NCBI GenBank assembly: GCA_963849305.1
Contig: CAWKGV010000010.1
Location: 1 to 64,000 of the forward strand
Source: CAWKGV01 sp963849305
Lineage (GTDB): Bacteria > Pseudomonadota > Alphaproteobacteria > Acetobacterales > Acetobacteraceae
Direction of reading: 5' to 3'
DNA length: 64,000 nt
In this document: one piece after another, positions 50,611-60,747 of the stretch
How positions within the stretch are numbered: position 1 is the stretch's first letter
Layout: every line of letters starts with the position of its first letter
The notes under the pieces: model-generated
What the model was told of the DNA's origin: nothing
The model's input: only the letters and a program-made list of their open reading frames with translations
Database searches by the model: none
Translations under genes and position numbers: made by a program

Positions 50611-53600
50611 TCGGCGGCGGCCGGCGCATCGCCGAGGCCAGGGAACATCCGCCGCCATTGACGTCGCGCCGCCAAGCGGAACCGGTCGAGATAGAGATAC
50701 AGGACCGGCGTGGTGTAGAGCGTCAGTACCTGGCTCACCATCAGGCCGCCCACGATGGTGATGCCGAGCGGGCGGCGCAGCTCGCCGCCGTCGCCGAAGC
50801 TCAAGGCGAGCGGCAGCGCGCCCAGCATCGCCGCCGAGGTGGTCATCAGGATCGGCCGCAGGCGCAGCAGCGATGCCTCGAAGATCGCCGCGCGCGGCTC
50901 CAGGTTGCGTGCCCGCTCGGCTTCCAGCGCGAAGTCGATCATCAGGATCGCGTTCTTCTTCACGATGCCGATCAGCAGGATCACGCCGATCAGCGCGATG
51001 ATGCTGAAATCGGTGTGGAACAGCATCAGTGCCAGCACGGCGCCGATGCCGGCCGAGGGCAGGGTGGAGAGGATGGTGATCGGGTGGATCAGGCTCTCGT
51101 AGAGGATGCCGAGCACGATATAGACGGCGATCAGCGCCGCGGCGATCAGATAAGGCTCGCTCGCCAGCGACTGCTGGAAGGTGGCGGCGGTGCCGGTGAA
51201 GCTGCCGTGGATGCTGGCCGGCATTCTGATCTTCGCCGTCGCCGCGTTGATCGCGGCCACCGCGTCGCTGAGCGACTTGCCGGGGGCGAGATTGAACGAG
51301 AGGGTGGTGGCGACGAAGTCGCCCTGGTGGTTGACCGCGAGCGGCGTGTTGCCCGGTTGATAGCTGGCGACCGAGGCAAGCGGGATCATGGTCTCGGTGG
51401 CGGTGCTCACGGCCGCCCCGGAGGAGGCCGAGTTGCTGCCCGTGCTCGCAATCGCGTTGGTCGCCGCGTTGCGCGCCGAGCTTTGGGCGATGCTGCTCGC
51501 GGTGGTGGTCGTGGTGGTGGTGGTGGTGGTGGTGGTCGCACTGGCGGAGCCGGTGCCCGGCGCGGCGACCGCAGCGGCTTTGGACGTGAGCGCGAGGCCG
51601 GCCGGGGGCTCTCCGGCGACGCTGCCGGGCGCCGCGAGCGAGAGGCCCGTGGGTGGCTGCCCGGCGATGCTGCCGGTGGCCGTGCCCGAAACGGTGCCGA
51701 TCACCGCGTTGGTGTTCTCGGTGCCACTCGCGCTGCCGCCCGCCGTGCTGACATAGATGTCCTTGAGCGCCGCCGGGCTTTGCCAATAGCGCGGCTCCAC
51801 CTCCATCACGACGTGGTACTGGTTCTGCGCGCTGTAGATGGTCGAGACCTGGCGCTGGCCGAACGCATCGTAGAGCGTGTTGTCGATCTGGCTCATGCCG
51901 AGCCCGAGGCGCGCGGCGGCGGCGCGGTTGACCACCAGATCGGTCTCCAGCCCTTTTTGCTGCTGGTCGGAGTTCACGTCGCGCAGCACCGGGCTCTTTT
52001 CCAGCGCCGCCTGCAACTTGGGCCCCCACTGATAAAGGGTCTGCGCGCTGTCAGCCTGCAGCGTGTATTGATAGGCGGCATTGCTCTGCCGCCCACCGAC
52101 TCGGATGTCCTGCACCGGCTGCAGGAACAGCCGCGCGCCTGGCACGCGGGCGAGCGCGCGGCGCAGGCGGCCCATGACCTGCTGGATGCCGGGCCGCTGC
52201 CCGAGCGGCTTTAGTGCGATGTACACCGAGGCGGTGTTGCCCTGGCCCCCGGCGCCACCGCTGCCCTGGCCGGTGAACCCGACCACATGCTGCACCGCGG
52301 GATCGCGCTGAACGATCGCCATCATCTGCGTGAGCTTGGTCTGCATCGCCTGAAAGGAAACATCCTGGTCGGCCTGCACGCCGCCGATTAGCCGGCCGGT
52401 GTCTTCGGTCGGAAAAAAGCCTTTCGGGATCTGCACGAACAGGAAGACATTGAGCGCAACCGTCGCAGCCAGCCCGAGCATGACCAGCGCGGAGTGGCGG
52501 AGCGCCCAGTTGAGCGTGCGGCCATATAGCCCCAAGACGCGGTCGAACAGGCCGGGTTTCTGCGGTGCCCCCTGCGGGCGCAACAGCAGCGCGCACATCA
52601 TCGGCGTGGTGGTGAGCGAGATCACCATCGAGACCATGATCGCCATCGACAGCGTGACCGCGAACTCGCGGAACAGCCGGCCGACGATCCCCCCCATGAG
52701 CAGGATCGGCAGGAACACCGCGATCAGCGACAGGCTGATGCTGACGACGGTAAAGCCCACTTCCTTGGCGCCCAGCAAGGCCGCCTGTCGCCGCGGCACC
52801 CCCGCCTCGATGTGGCGGGCGATGTTCTCCAGCACCACGATCGCGTCGTCCACCACGAAGCCGGTGGAAACGGTGAGCGCCATCAGCGAGAGGTTGTCGA
52901 GGCTATAACCCAGCAAATACATCGTGCCGAACGTGCCGATGAGCGAAACCGGCACCGCCACCGCCGGGATCAGCGTCGCCCGCGCGCTGCGCAGGAACAG
53001 GAACACCACCATCGTCACCAGTGACACCGCGATCAGCAGCGTGCGCTGGGTATCGAACAAGGAGGCGCGGATCGTGGGCGTGCGGTCGTTGGCGATCGTC
53101 AGGTCGATGTCGCGCGGCATCGCCGCCATCAGCTCGGGCAGCGCCGCCTTCACGCTATCGACCGTTTGGATGATGTTGGCGCCGGGCTGGCGGAACAGGA
53201 TCACCACCACCGCCGGCTTGCCGTCGGAGAGCCCGGCGTTGCGGATGTTCTCCACGCCGTCGGTCACGGTGGCGACATCGGCGAGCTTCACCGCGTCCCC
53301 GTTGCGGTAGGCGACGATGAGCGTCAGGTAGTCGGCGGCCTTGGTCGCCTGGTCGTTGGTGTAGAGCTGGTAATGCCGGCCCTCGGCCTCGATCGCGCCC
53401 TTTGGGCTATTGGCATTGGCCGAGGCGAGGGCGGCGCGCACGTCCTCCAGCCCAATGCCGTATTCGAACAGGGCCTGCGGGTTCAAGTCCACACGCACGG
53501 CGGGCATCGCGGACCCGCCGATGATGACCTGGCCGATGCCGCTGATCTGCGATAGGCGCTGCTGCAGCACGTTGGTGGCCGCGTTGTAGATCTGCCCGCG

Positions 53601-54050
53601 CGTGAGCGTGTTCGAGGTGAGAGAGAGGATCAGCACCGGCGCGTCGGCCGGGTTCACCTTGCGGTAGATCGGGTTACTGCGCAGGCTCGTGGGCAGGTCG
53701 GCGCGCGCGGCGTTGATCGCCGCCTGCACGTCGCGCGCGGCGCCGTTGATGTCGCGATCGAGCCCGAATTGCAGCACGATCCGGCACTGCCCCACCGAGC
53801 TGGCGGAGGTCATCTCGGTTACGTCGGCGATCTCGCCAAGGTGGCGCTCCAGCGGCTCGGCGACCGACGTGGCCACTGTCTCCGGGCTCGCGCCGGGCAA
53901 CTGCGCCATCACCATGATGGTCGGGAAATCAACCTGCGGCAGCGGCGAGACCGGCAGCTTGGCGTAGGCGAACAGCCCGGCGAGCGCGATGCCGATGGTA
54001 AGCAGCGTGGTGGCGACCGGACGGGCGACGAACAGCGCCGACAGGTTCAC
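50607..54050 (-). CDS. mdtC: RND multidrug efflux permease (MdtC-like) with low-complexity insert
   Basis: 1147 residues, longer than the usual 1025-1040. Starts with GTG at 54050, overlapping the mdtB stop (GTGA). RND signatures: ARPVATTLLTIGIALAGLFA, VVDDAIVVLENIARHIEAGV (helix 4 acidic residues) and AGIGAVLALMLFHTDFSIIA. About 115 extra residues are inserted at roughly 768-887 in the second periplasmic loop, Ala/Gly/Ser/Thr-rich with a run of about twelve threonines encoded by ACC repeats (plus strand 51501-51538). Proton-driven export of drugs or bile-like compounds is expected. Confidence 0.88.
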   Translation of the reverse strand: MNLSALFVARPVATTLLTIGIALAGLFAYAKLPVSPLPQVDFPTIMVMAQLPGASPETVATSVAEPLERHLGEIADVTEMTSASSVGQCRIVLQFGLDRDINGAARDVQAAINAARADLPTSLRSNPIYRKVNPADAPVLILSLTSNTLTRGQIYNAATNVLQQRLSQISGIGQVIIGGSAMPAVRVDLNPQALFEYGIGLEDVRAALASANANSPKGAIEAEGRHYQLYTNDQATKAADYLTLIVAYRNGDAVKLADVATVTDGVENIRNAGLSDGKPAVVVILFRQPGANIIQTVDSVKAALPELMAAMPRDIDLTIANDRTPTIRASLFDTQRTLLIAVSLVTMVVFLFLRSARATLIPAVAVPVSLIGTFGTMYLLGYSLDNLSLMALTVSTGFVVDDAIVVLENIARHIEAGVPRRQAALLGAKEVGFTVVSISLSLIAVFLPILLMGGIVGRLFREFAVTLSMAIMVSMVISLTTTPMMCALLLRPQGAPQKPGLFDRVLGLYGRTLNWALRHSALVMLGLAATVALNVFLFVQIPKGFFPTEDTGRLIGGVQADQDVSFQAMQTKLTQMMAIVQRDPAVQHVVGFTGQGSGGAGGQGNTASVYIALKPLGQRPGIQQVMGRLRRALARVPGARLFLQPVQDIRVGGRQSNAAYQYTLQADSAQTLYQWGPKLQAALEKSPVLRDVNSDQQQKGLETDLVVNRAAAARLGLGMSQIDNTLYDAFGQRQVSTIYSAQNQYHVVMEVEPRYWQSPAALKDIYVSTAGGSASGTENTNAVIGTVSGTATGSIAGQPPTGLSLAAPGSVAGEPPAGLALTSKAAAVAAPGTGSASATTTTTTTTTTTTASSIAQSSARNAATNAIASTGSNSASSGAAVSTATETMIPLASVASYQPGNTPLAVNHQGDFVATTLSFNLAPGKSLSDAVAAINAATAKIRMPASIHGSFTGTAATFQQSLASEPYLIAAALIAVYIVLGILYESLIHPITILSTLPSAGIGAVLALMLFHTDFSIIALIGVILLIGIVKKNAILMIDFALEAERARNLEPRAAIFEASLLRLRPILMTTSAAMLGALPLALSFGDGGELRRPLGITIVGGLMVSQVLTLYTTPVLYLYLDRFRLAARRQWRRMFPGLGDAPAAAE
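51501..51538. repeat. GGT/ACC triplet repeat inside mdtC
   Basis: Near-perfect GGT triplets with two GTC-type interruptions. On the coding strand ACC repeats encode poly-threonine. In-frame triplet slippage would change the insert length without breaking the gene. Confidence 0.8.
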
Positions 54051-57000
54051 GGCGGCGCCCCATCGCCCGCGATCTTGGCCGGGCCGTGGCCGGTGAGCCG
54101 CAAGGCGAGCCGGTCGAAGTAGAGATAGATCACTGGGGTGGTGAACAGCGTCAGCACCTGGCTCACGAGCAACCCGCCGACGATCGCCACGCCGAGCGGG
54201 CGACGCAGCTCCGAGCCCGTCCCTTGGCCCAGCATCAGCGGCAGCGCGCCCAGGAGGGCGGCCATCGTGGTCATCAGGATCGGGCGGAAGCGCAGCAGCG
54301 CCGCCTGATGGATCGCCGCGCGCGGGCTTTTGCCTTCCTCGCGCTCGGCCTCCAGCGCGAAGTCGATCATCATGATCGCGTTCTTCTTGACGATGCCGAT
54401 CAGCAGGATGATGCCGATGATCGAGATCACGTCGATGTCGTCGCCTGCCATCCAGAGCGCGATCAGCGCGCCCATCCCCGCCGAGGGCAGGGTCGAGAGG
54501 ATCGTCACCGGATGGATGAAGCTCTCGTACAATACGCCGAGCACGATATAGACGGTGACGATCGCCGCGAGCACCAGATACAACTCGTTCGAGAGCGAGC
54601 TTTCGAGTGCCGCCGCCGCGCCCTGGAACGCGGTGATGAAGCTGTCCGGCAGGCCAATGTCCGTCTCCGCCTGCTTGACGGCGGTGACGGCGGCGCCGAG
54701 CGAGGCGCCCGGCGCCGTGTCGAACGAGATCGTGGTGGCGGGGAACTGGCCGAGATGGCTGATCTCCAGCGGGCCAGGACGCTGCTCCACGCGCACGATC
54801 GCCGAGAGCGGCACCTGCCCGCCGGCGACCGCGGCTGACGGCAGATAGATCGCGCCGAGGCTGGTCAGGGACCGTTGCAACTCGGGCGTCGCCTGCATGA
54901 TGACGCGGTACTGGTTCGACTGCGTGTAGATGGTGGAGATGATGCGCTGTCCGAACATGTCGTACAGCGCGTTGTCCACCGTTGCCGGAGTGATGCCGTA
55001 GCGCGCCGCCGCCGAGCGGTCGATCACCAGATTGAGCGTGAGCCCTTGTTGGGAAAGATCGTCGGCCACGTTGGTAAGGTCGGGCGAGGCGCGCAGCCGC
55101 TGCACGAGCTTCGGCACCCAAGCGTTCAGCTCGCCGATATTCGGGTTCTCCAGCACGAACTGGTACTGGGTCCGGCTGATCGCCGAATCGAGCGTGAGAT
55201 CCTGCACTGGCTGAAGGTACAGCATCACGCCCGCGACCCCGGCGGTCTCCTGTTGCAGCCGCCGGATCACCTGGGTCACGGTGGCGCTGCGTTCGTCCTG
55301 CGGCTTGAGGTTGATCAGGAACCGCCCGGTGTTCAGCGTCATGTTGCTGCCGTCAACGCCGATGAACGAGCTGAGGCTGACCACGTCGGGGTCTTTGAGG
55401 ATCGCCGCCGCGAGCGCCTCCTGGTGGTTGGCCATCGCATCGAACGACGCGGTCTCGGCGGTGACCGAAATGCCCTGGATCAGGCCGGTGTCCTGCACCG
55501 GGAAAAAGCCCTTCGGCATGGCGATGTAGAGCCAGACCGTGAACGCCAGCGTGAGCACCGCCACCGCCAGCGTGATCGGCTGGTGGTCGAGCACCACGTC
55601 GAGTGCGCGGTCGTAGCGGCCGACGATCCAGTTGAAGCCGCGCTCGGCGGCGAGATCGACGCGCCAGCGCTGTGCGTCCGGCCGATGACGCACCAGCCGC
55701 GCGCACATCATCGGCACCAGCGTAAGCGATACGACCGCCGAGATGACGATGGTGACGGCGAGCGTGATGGCGAACTCGTGGAACAGCCGCCCGACCACGC
55801 CACCCATGAACAACAGCGGGATCAGCACCGCGATCAGCGAGACCGTGAGCGATATGATGGTGAAGCCGATCTGCTCCGCGCCTTTGAGCGCGGCGGCGAG
55901 CGGGGGCTCGCCGGCCTCCACGTAGCGGGCGATGTTCTCGATCATGACGATGGCGTCGTCCACCACGAAGCCGGTGGAGATGGTGAGCGCCATCAGCGAG
56001 AGGTTATCGAGGCTGAAGCCGAGCAGGTACATCACCGCGAGCGTGCCGACCAGCGAGAGCGGCACCGACAGGCTTGGGATGATGGTGGCCGCCACGTTGC
56101 GCAGGAACAGGAAGATCACCAGCACCACCAGCCCGACGGCGAGCGCCAGCTCGAACTCGACATCGGCGACAGAGGCGCGGATCGTGTTGGTCCGGTCAGT
56201 GAGCACGGCGACATCGACCGAGGGCGGCATTCCCGCGGTGAGCTGCGGCAGCAGCCGCTTGATGTTGTCCACCACCTGGATGACGTTGGCGCCCGGTTGG
56301 CGCTGCACGTTGAGGATCACCGCGGGGGTGGTGTTCGCCCACGCGGCAAGCTTGGTGTTCTCCGCCCCCTGGACCACGCTGGCCACGTTCTTGAGCCGTA
56401 CCGGGTCGCCGTTCTTGTAGGCGACCACCAGGTCGGCATAGCTGTCCGCGCTGGTGATCTGGTCGTTGTCGTTGATCGTCGAGGCGAGTTGCGGGCCGTC
56501 GAAACTGCCCTTCGGCGTGTTGACGTTGGCGTTGCCGAGGCGTGGTGCGCAGGTCGTCGATGTTGAGCCCGTAGGCGGCGAGGGCGCGCGGGTTGAGCTG
56601 GATACGGACCGCCGGGCGCTGGCCGCCGCTGATGCTGACCAGCCCTACGCCCGGCTGCTGCGAGATTTTCTCGGCCAGCCTGGTGTCGCCGAGATCCTCG
56701 ACCGTGGTGAGCGGCAGCGTCTTGGAGGTGAGCGCGAGCGTCAGGATCGGCGCGTCGGCCGGATTGACCTTGGCATAGACCGGCGGCGCCGGCAGGTCCG
56801 CGGGCAGCAGGTTGCTCGCCGCGTTGATCGCCGCCTGCACCTCCTGCTCGGCGACATCGAGGCTGAGATTGAGCCCGAACTGCAAGGTGATGACCGAGGC
56901 GCCCGCCGAGCTTTGCGAGAACATCTGGTTGAGCCCCGGCATCTGGCCGAACTGCACCTCCAGCGGCGAAGTGACGGAGGAGGTCATCACCTCGGGGCTC

Positions 57001-57161
57001 GCGCCGGGATAGAAAGTGGAGACCTGGATCGTGGGATAATCGACCTCGGGCAGCGCCGAGATCGGCAGGAAGAAATAAGCCGCGATCCCGACTAGCAGGA
57101 TCGCTGCCATCAGGAGCGCGGTGCCGACGGGCCGAAGGATGAACAGGCGTGAGGGGTTCAT
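54047..57161 (-). pseudogene. mdtB: RND multidrug efflux permease (MdtB-like), single-base frameshift
   Basis: Start ATG 57161 (MNPSRLFILRPVGTALLMAA). The first frame reaches LAAYGLNIDDLRTT; at about 56540 one extra C in the coding strand changes the frame, after which LVVAYKNGDPVRLKNVASVV and the remaining 790 codons continue normally (VVDDAIVMIENIARYVEAGE, MGGVVGRLFHEFAITLAVTI). Removing one base restores a full RND protein of about 1037 residues. This could be a true null mutation or a sequencing error. Middle gene of mdtABC. Confidence 0.8.
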
Positions 57162-57168
57162 GCCGCGC

Positions 57169-58480
57169 TCACTGGGGCGCCTGCTGTCTCGCCGGCGGTT
57201 CAGCCGGCATCGCGCCGCGACCGTGATGGCGCCGGCCCGGCGCCGCCGGCGCCTTGGTGGTGGCCGGCGTCGCGGCACCTTGCGCTGGCGGGATCGAGAC
57301 CTTCATGCCGTCGCGCAGCCGGTCGGTGCCGTCCGTCACCACGCGCTCGCCCGATGACAGACCGGAGATCACCTGCTGGTACTGGCCGTCCACCGGCCCG
57401 AGCTTCACCGGCCGCGCCGACACCGTGTCGTTAGCGTTGACGATCCACACATAGCTGCCGGGCGCGCCGAGCTGCACGGCGGCGACCGGCAGGCGCACCA
57501 CGTTGGCGAGCGTATCCACCAGAAGATGCGCGTTGACGAACTGGTAGGGGAAGAGCTGGTCCTTCGGGTTCGGGAACAGCGCACGCATCTTCACAGTTCC
57601 GGTCGCGGTGTCCACCTCGTTGTCCACGGTCGCCAGCTTCCCGGTATCGAGTTGGGTCACGTTCGCCTGGTCGTAGGCATAGACCGGCAGCGTGGCGCCC
57701 GACCGCATCCGCGTCTCGATCTCGGCGAGGTCTTGCTGCGGCACGGAGAACACCACCGACATCGGCTGCATCTGGGTGAGGATGACGATGCCGTTGCTAT
57801 CGGTGGTCTGCACGTAGTTGCCCGGATCGACCTGGCGCAACCCGACGCGCCCATCAATCGGCGAGACGACGTGGGCGTAGGCGAGATTGAGCTGGTCGGT
57901 GGCGACGGTTCCCTGGTCGGCCTTTACGGTTCCCGCGTCCTGCTGCACGAGGAAGCGCTGGTCTTCGACCTGTTGGCGCGCGATCGAATCCTGCCGCCCC
58001 AGGGTCTGGTAGCGCTGCAAGTCGGCTTGCGCTTGCGCCAGCAGCCCCTGGTCGTGCGCGAGTTGCCCTTGGTCGCGCTCCAACTGCGCCTGATAGGGCC
58101 GCGGATCGATCTGGGCCAGGAAGTCGCCCTTCTTCACCATCTGGCCTTCCTGGAACGCCACCTGGGTGAGCTGGCCGTTGATCTGCGTCTTCACTGTCAC
58201 CGTGTCGAGCGGCGCCACGGTCCCCAGCTCGTTGAGCATGACGCGGATGTCGCCCGTTTCGATCGTCGCCGCGCCTACCGGCTGTGCCGCGGCCTGGCCG
58301 CCGAAAGGTGGCTTGCCATGTCGGCCTCGGGGCGCGAGCGCGAGCCAGAGTGCCACGCCGACCACCACCAGGTACTGCCGCGAGGAGAAACCAGCGGACG
58401 CGCGGACGGCGCACCCGCGTCTCCCGCGACAGCGGGGGCGATTCGGTTTCGTAGCCGGGTCGGTCAACGCGCTCGTCCAT
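57169..58480 (-). pseudogene. mdtA: RND periplasmic adaptor (MdtA-like), possible N-terminal frameshift
   Basis: The body is a full membrane-fusion protein: LNELGTVAPLDTVTVKTQIN, GQMVKKGDFLAQIDPRPYQA, paired coiled-coil helices, then YAHVVSPIDGRVGLRQVDPG and ANVVRLPVAAVQLGAPGSYV. The family-like N-terminus MDERVDRPGYETESPPLSRE to WFLLAAV (from ATG 58480) is in another frame; one extra C near 58368 separates it from LVVVGVALWLALAPRGRHG. A TTG at 58467 could initiate the body frame, so some adaptor may still be made. Confidence 0.7.
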
Positions 58481-58844
58481 TCTGGTCGGCTTGCTCCGAA
58501 ATTGGCGCCCGAAAGATCACGCTCGATGTCGTGGCCGCCACACCCAGCGCCGCTATCCTGGCATACCCATGGACCGCCACATTTGGGACCGTCGTGTTGC
58601 CGGGTGGCTGCCGGCTGGAAACAGAACGTAACACCCGCGCGCTATCCTTACGAAGCGGATACCGCCGAAGCCGATCCGGCAAGCTCGGGCTTAAGCTAGA
58701 TCGTTCCAGTTGTCATTCGGTCTGAGTGGGCGCGTCGCCGCATACACTTCGATTCGTACAGCGCTCGCTAATAAATGACCGACCATCTTATTTTCCAGAT
58801 GCTAGGAAGATGTTCAGGCAGATCAATCCGGGCACTGAACGACT
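58481..58844. other. Intergenic region, divergent promoters expected
   Basis: No gene supported. Contains the upstream regions of mdtABC (leftward) and of the flavoprotein at 58845 (rightward), but I cannot assign promoter boxes with confidence. Confidence 0.3.
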
Positions 58845-60179
58845 ATGCACCCATCGCTCCTCCTGAATACCACGTTTGTCGGCGGCGGCCCGGCGGGGCT
58901 GGCGCCGCTCGTCTGGGCGGCGCGACACGGCACTCTGCCACGCCTCGCGGCCGATGGCCTGGTTGTCGTCGAGCGCGGGCAACGGCTCGGCGCCGGCTCG
59001 ATCGGCGGCCATGCGATCGGCTCGGATACCTTGGCCGAGACCTTCCTCGAGTGCCTGGAGGATGGCGCGGAACCTCGGCTGACGGCGCTGCGCGCTCATC
59101 CCGCCGCGCTGGCGGTGGCGGCCCATCGCGGCGGGTCGGCCCCGCTGCCGACGGTGGCGGCATTCCTCGAGGCGCTCGGCGAGGTGTTGTCCGAGGTCAT
59201 ACGGTCGGCTGGCGGACGGGTCCTGACCGGCTGTGAGGCCTTGTGGAGCCGGCGCCGCGCCGATGGCGGCTGGCAGACCAGGCTGCGCACGGGGTCAGGC
59301 AAGGACGATGTCCTGTCCCGGCACGTCGTGCTGGCCACTGGCGCGGAGCAGTGCCGCGACGCGCTCCATGCCGTGCCTGTGGCCGGCAAGCCGTTGCTGC
59401 CGCGCTTCGCCGGCAAGCTCCTGCTCTCAGGCGAGGCGATCGCCGCGGGAGGGGCCGCGGAGATCACGCGACGCCTCCGGGGCGTAACGGCGCCCAAGGT
59501 CGTGATCGTCGGGGGCTCGCACAGCGCGCTGGCCACGGCGAACCGGCTGCTGAATCACTGCCCTGAGGCGGGCTTCGGACCGAGCGCGATCACCCTGATG
59601 CACCGGCGGGCGTTGCGCGTATTTTATCCCTCCGCCGCCGCGGCAGAGGCGGAGGGATATACCGATTTTGACGCCACCGACATTTGCCCGGTCTCCCAGC
59701 GCCTGTTCCGCCTGGCCGGCTTCCGCCTGGAGGCGCGGGAACTGGTGATGCGCGCGCTCGGGATTGGCGGACGCACCCCGGAGCCCAGGCTCCGGCTGCA
59801 TCGCCTGCAAGGACCGGCGGCCGAGGTCGAGGCACGCCGCGTGCTGGAGGAGGCCGATCTCGTGATCGCGGCGCTCGGCTATGAGCCGAAGGCGCTGCCG
59901 GTATTCGACCTCAACGGGCAGAGAATACCGCTTGCCCGCGCGGGGACCGCGCCCGCACCCCTGATCGACGGGCGGTGCCGGGTGCTTGACGGCAATCGCC
60001 GGCCAATCCCCGGGCTGCTTGGGCTCGGTCTCGCTGCCGGCTTCGTCCCCAGCGGCCCACTTGGCGGCGAGCCGAGCTTCCGTGGCCAGACCAACGGCAT
60101 CTGGCTTTGGCAAAACGGCGCGGGCGCCATGATCATCGAAGCGCTGCTCGAACAGGAAGCGGATCATGTCGCGGCTTGA
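58845..60179 (+). CDS. FAD/NAD(P)-dependent oxidoreductase
   Basis: 444 residues, start ATG 58845. Two dinucleotide-binding motifs: TTFVGGGPAGLAPLVWAARH at the N-terminus and PKVVIVGGSHSALATANRLL near residue 220, plus HVVLATGAEQCRD and the closing ADLVIAALGYEPKALPVFDL. This layout matches flavoprotein monooxygenase/lysine-hydroxylase-like proteins. Next to glycan genes, it might modify a sugar or lipid; that is inference. Confidence 0.75.
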   Translation: MHPSLLLNTTFVGGGPAGLAPLVWAARHGTLPRLAADGLVVVERGQRLGAGSIGGHAIGSDTLAETFLECLEDGAEPRLTALRAHPAALAVAAHRGGSAPLPTVAAFLEALGEVLSEVIRSAGGRVLTGCEALWSRRRADGGWQTRLRTGSGKDDVLSRHVVLATGAEQCRDALHAVPVAGKPLLPRFAGKLLLSGEAIAAGGAAEITRRLRGVTAPKVVIVGGSHSALATANRLLNHCPEAGFGPSAITLMHRRALRVFYPSAAAAEAEGYTDFDATDICPVSQRLFRLAGFRLEARELVMRALGIGGRTPEPRLRLHRLQGPAAEVEARRVLEEADLVIAALGYEPKALPVFDLNGQRIPLARAGTAPAPLIDGRCRVLDGNRRPIPGLLGLGLAAGFVPSGPLGGEPSFRGQTNGIWLWQNGAGAMIIEALLEQEADHVAA

Positions 60180-60700
60180 GCTGCCCACCGCTTAGGGAGA
60201 GGGAATTGTGATGCCCTTCCGGGCAGCGTAGGCCTTTCCGACCGCGGCCAAGCTCGGTGTCGCCGATCAACTGCATCGGCACGAGAACCTGGAACCGCAT
60301 TGTGCAATTGTTCTCCTACGCGGTCTGGTTCGCATCCCGCGTCATGAACCACAACATCCGCTTCGCACCTGCGTAGCTCTCAGAGAGCTCGGCACCGATG
60401 GGTGCTGCACCGCGCGAGGGCGATCAGAACGCGACCACCAGCCGCCATTGGCGCCGCCAACGATGCCTGAACGCCGAACAACCCTGACTCACGTCATTGT
60501 CCCAAACGGCTGAGAAGCTCTCTCAGCTCTGCCGGTCGAGCGGGTTCATCGTCGGCGCGGCGCCGGCGTTGAGAATGAGGATCGACGGACTGACGGCTGG
60601 GTTCGAGGTGGGTTGAACTGTGTTCTACTTGAGGCCGCGGCCGAGCCAACGGCGATACCGTTCTGGCCCGCTTTATCACGGGACACGCCGAGACCGGATC
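60180..60700. other. Intergenic region, no supported gene
   Basis: About 520 bp without a clean coding frame or recognisable RNA; possibly decayed coding sequence around 60230-60380. Confidence 0.3.
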
Positions 60701-60735
60701 GCATCCGTCATCCCGGCTTGCGGGATGACGGATGC
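60701..60735. terminator. 15-bp perfect palindrome downstream of the six-hairpin protein gene
   Basis: GCATCCGTCATCCCG, loop GCTTG, CGGGATGACGGATGC. It follows the stop (60748) of the leftward gene and could terminate it; the GTCATCCCG core also marks it as a dispersed repeat related to those at 45285 and 25549. Confidence 0.6.
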
Positions 60736-60747
60736 TGCCGGTTCCGC

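Noticed and set aside
51481..51545. Repetitive tract considered as a CRISPR or minisatellite
   Set aside because: It is a triplet repeat inside a coding frame with no spacers.
50448..52214. A 588-codon plus-strand open frame opposite mdtC and the outer-membrane factor
   Set aside because: Arginine/glycine-rich, no domain, antisense to two clear efflux genes.
54875..56566. A 563-codon plus-strand open frame opposite mdtB
   Set aside because: Same signs of a shadow: skewed His/Arg/Asp composition and no recognisable fold.
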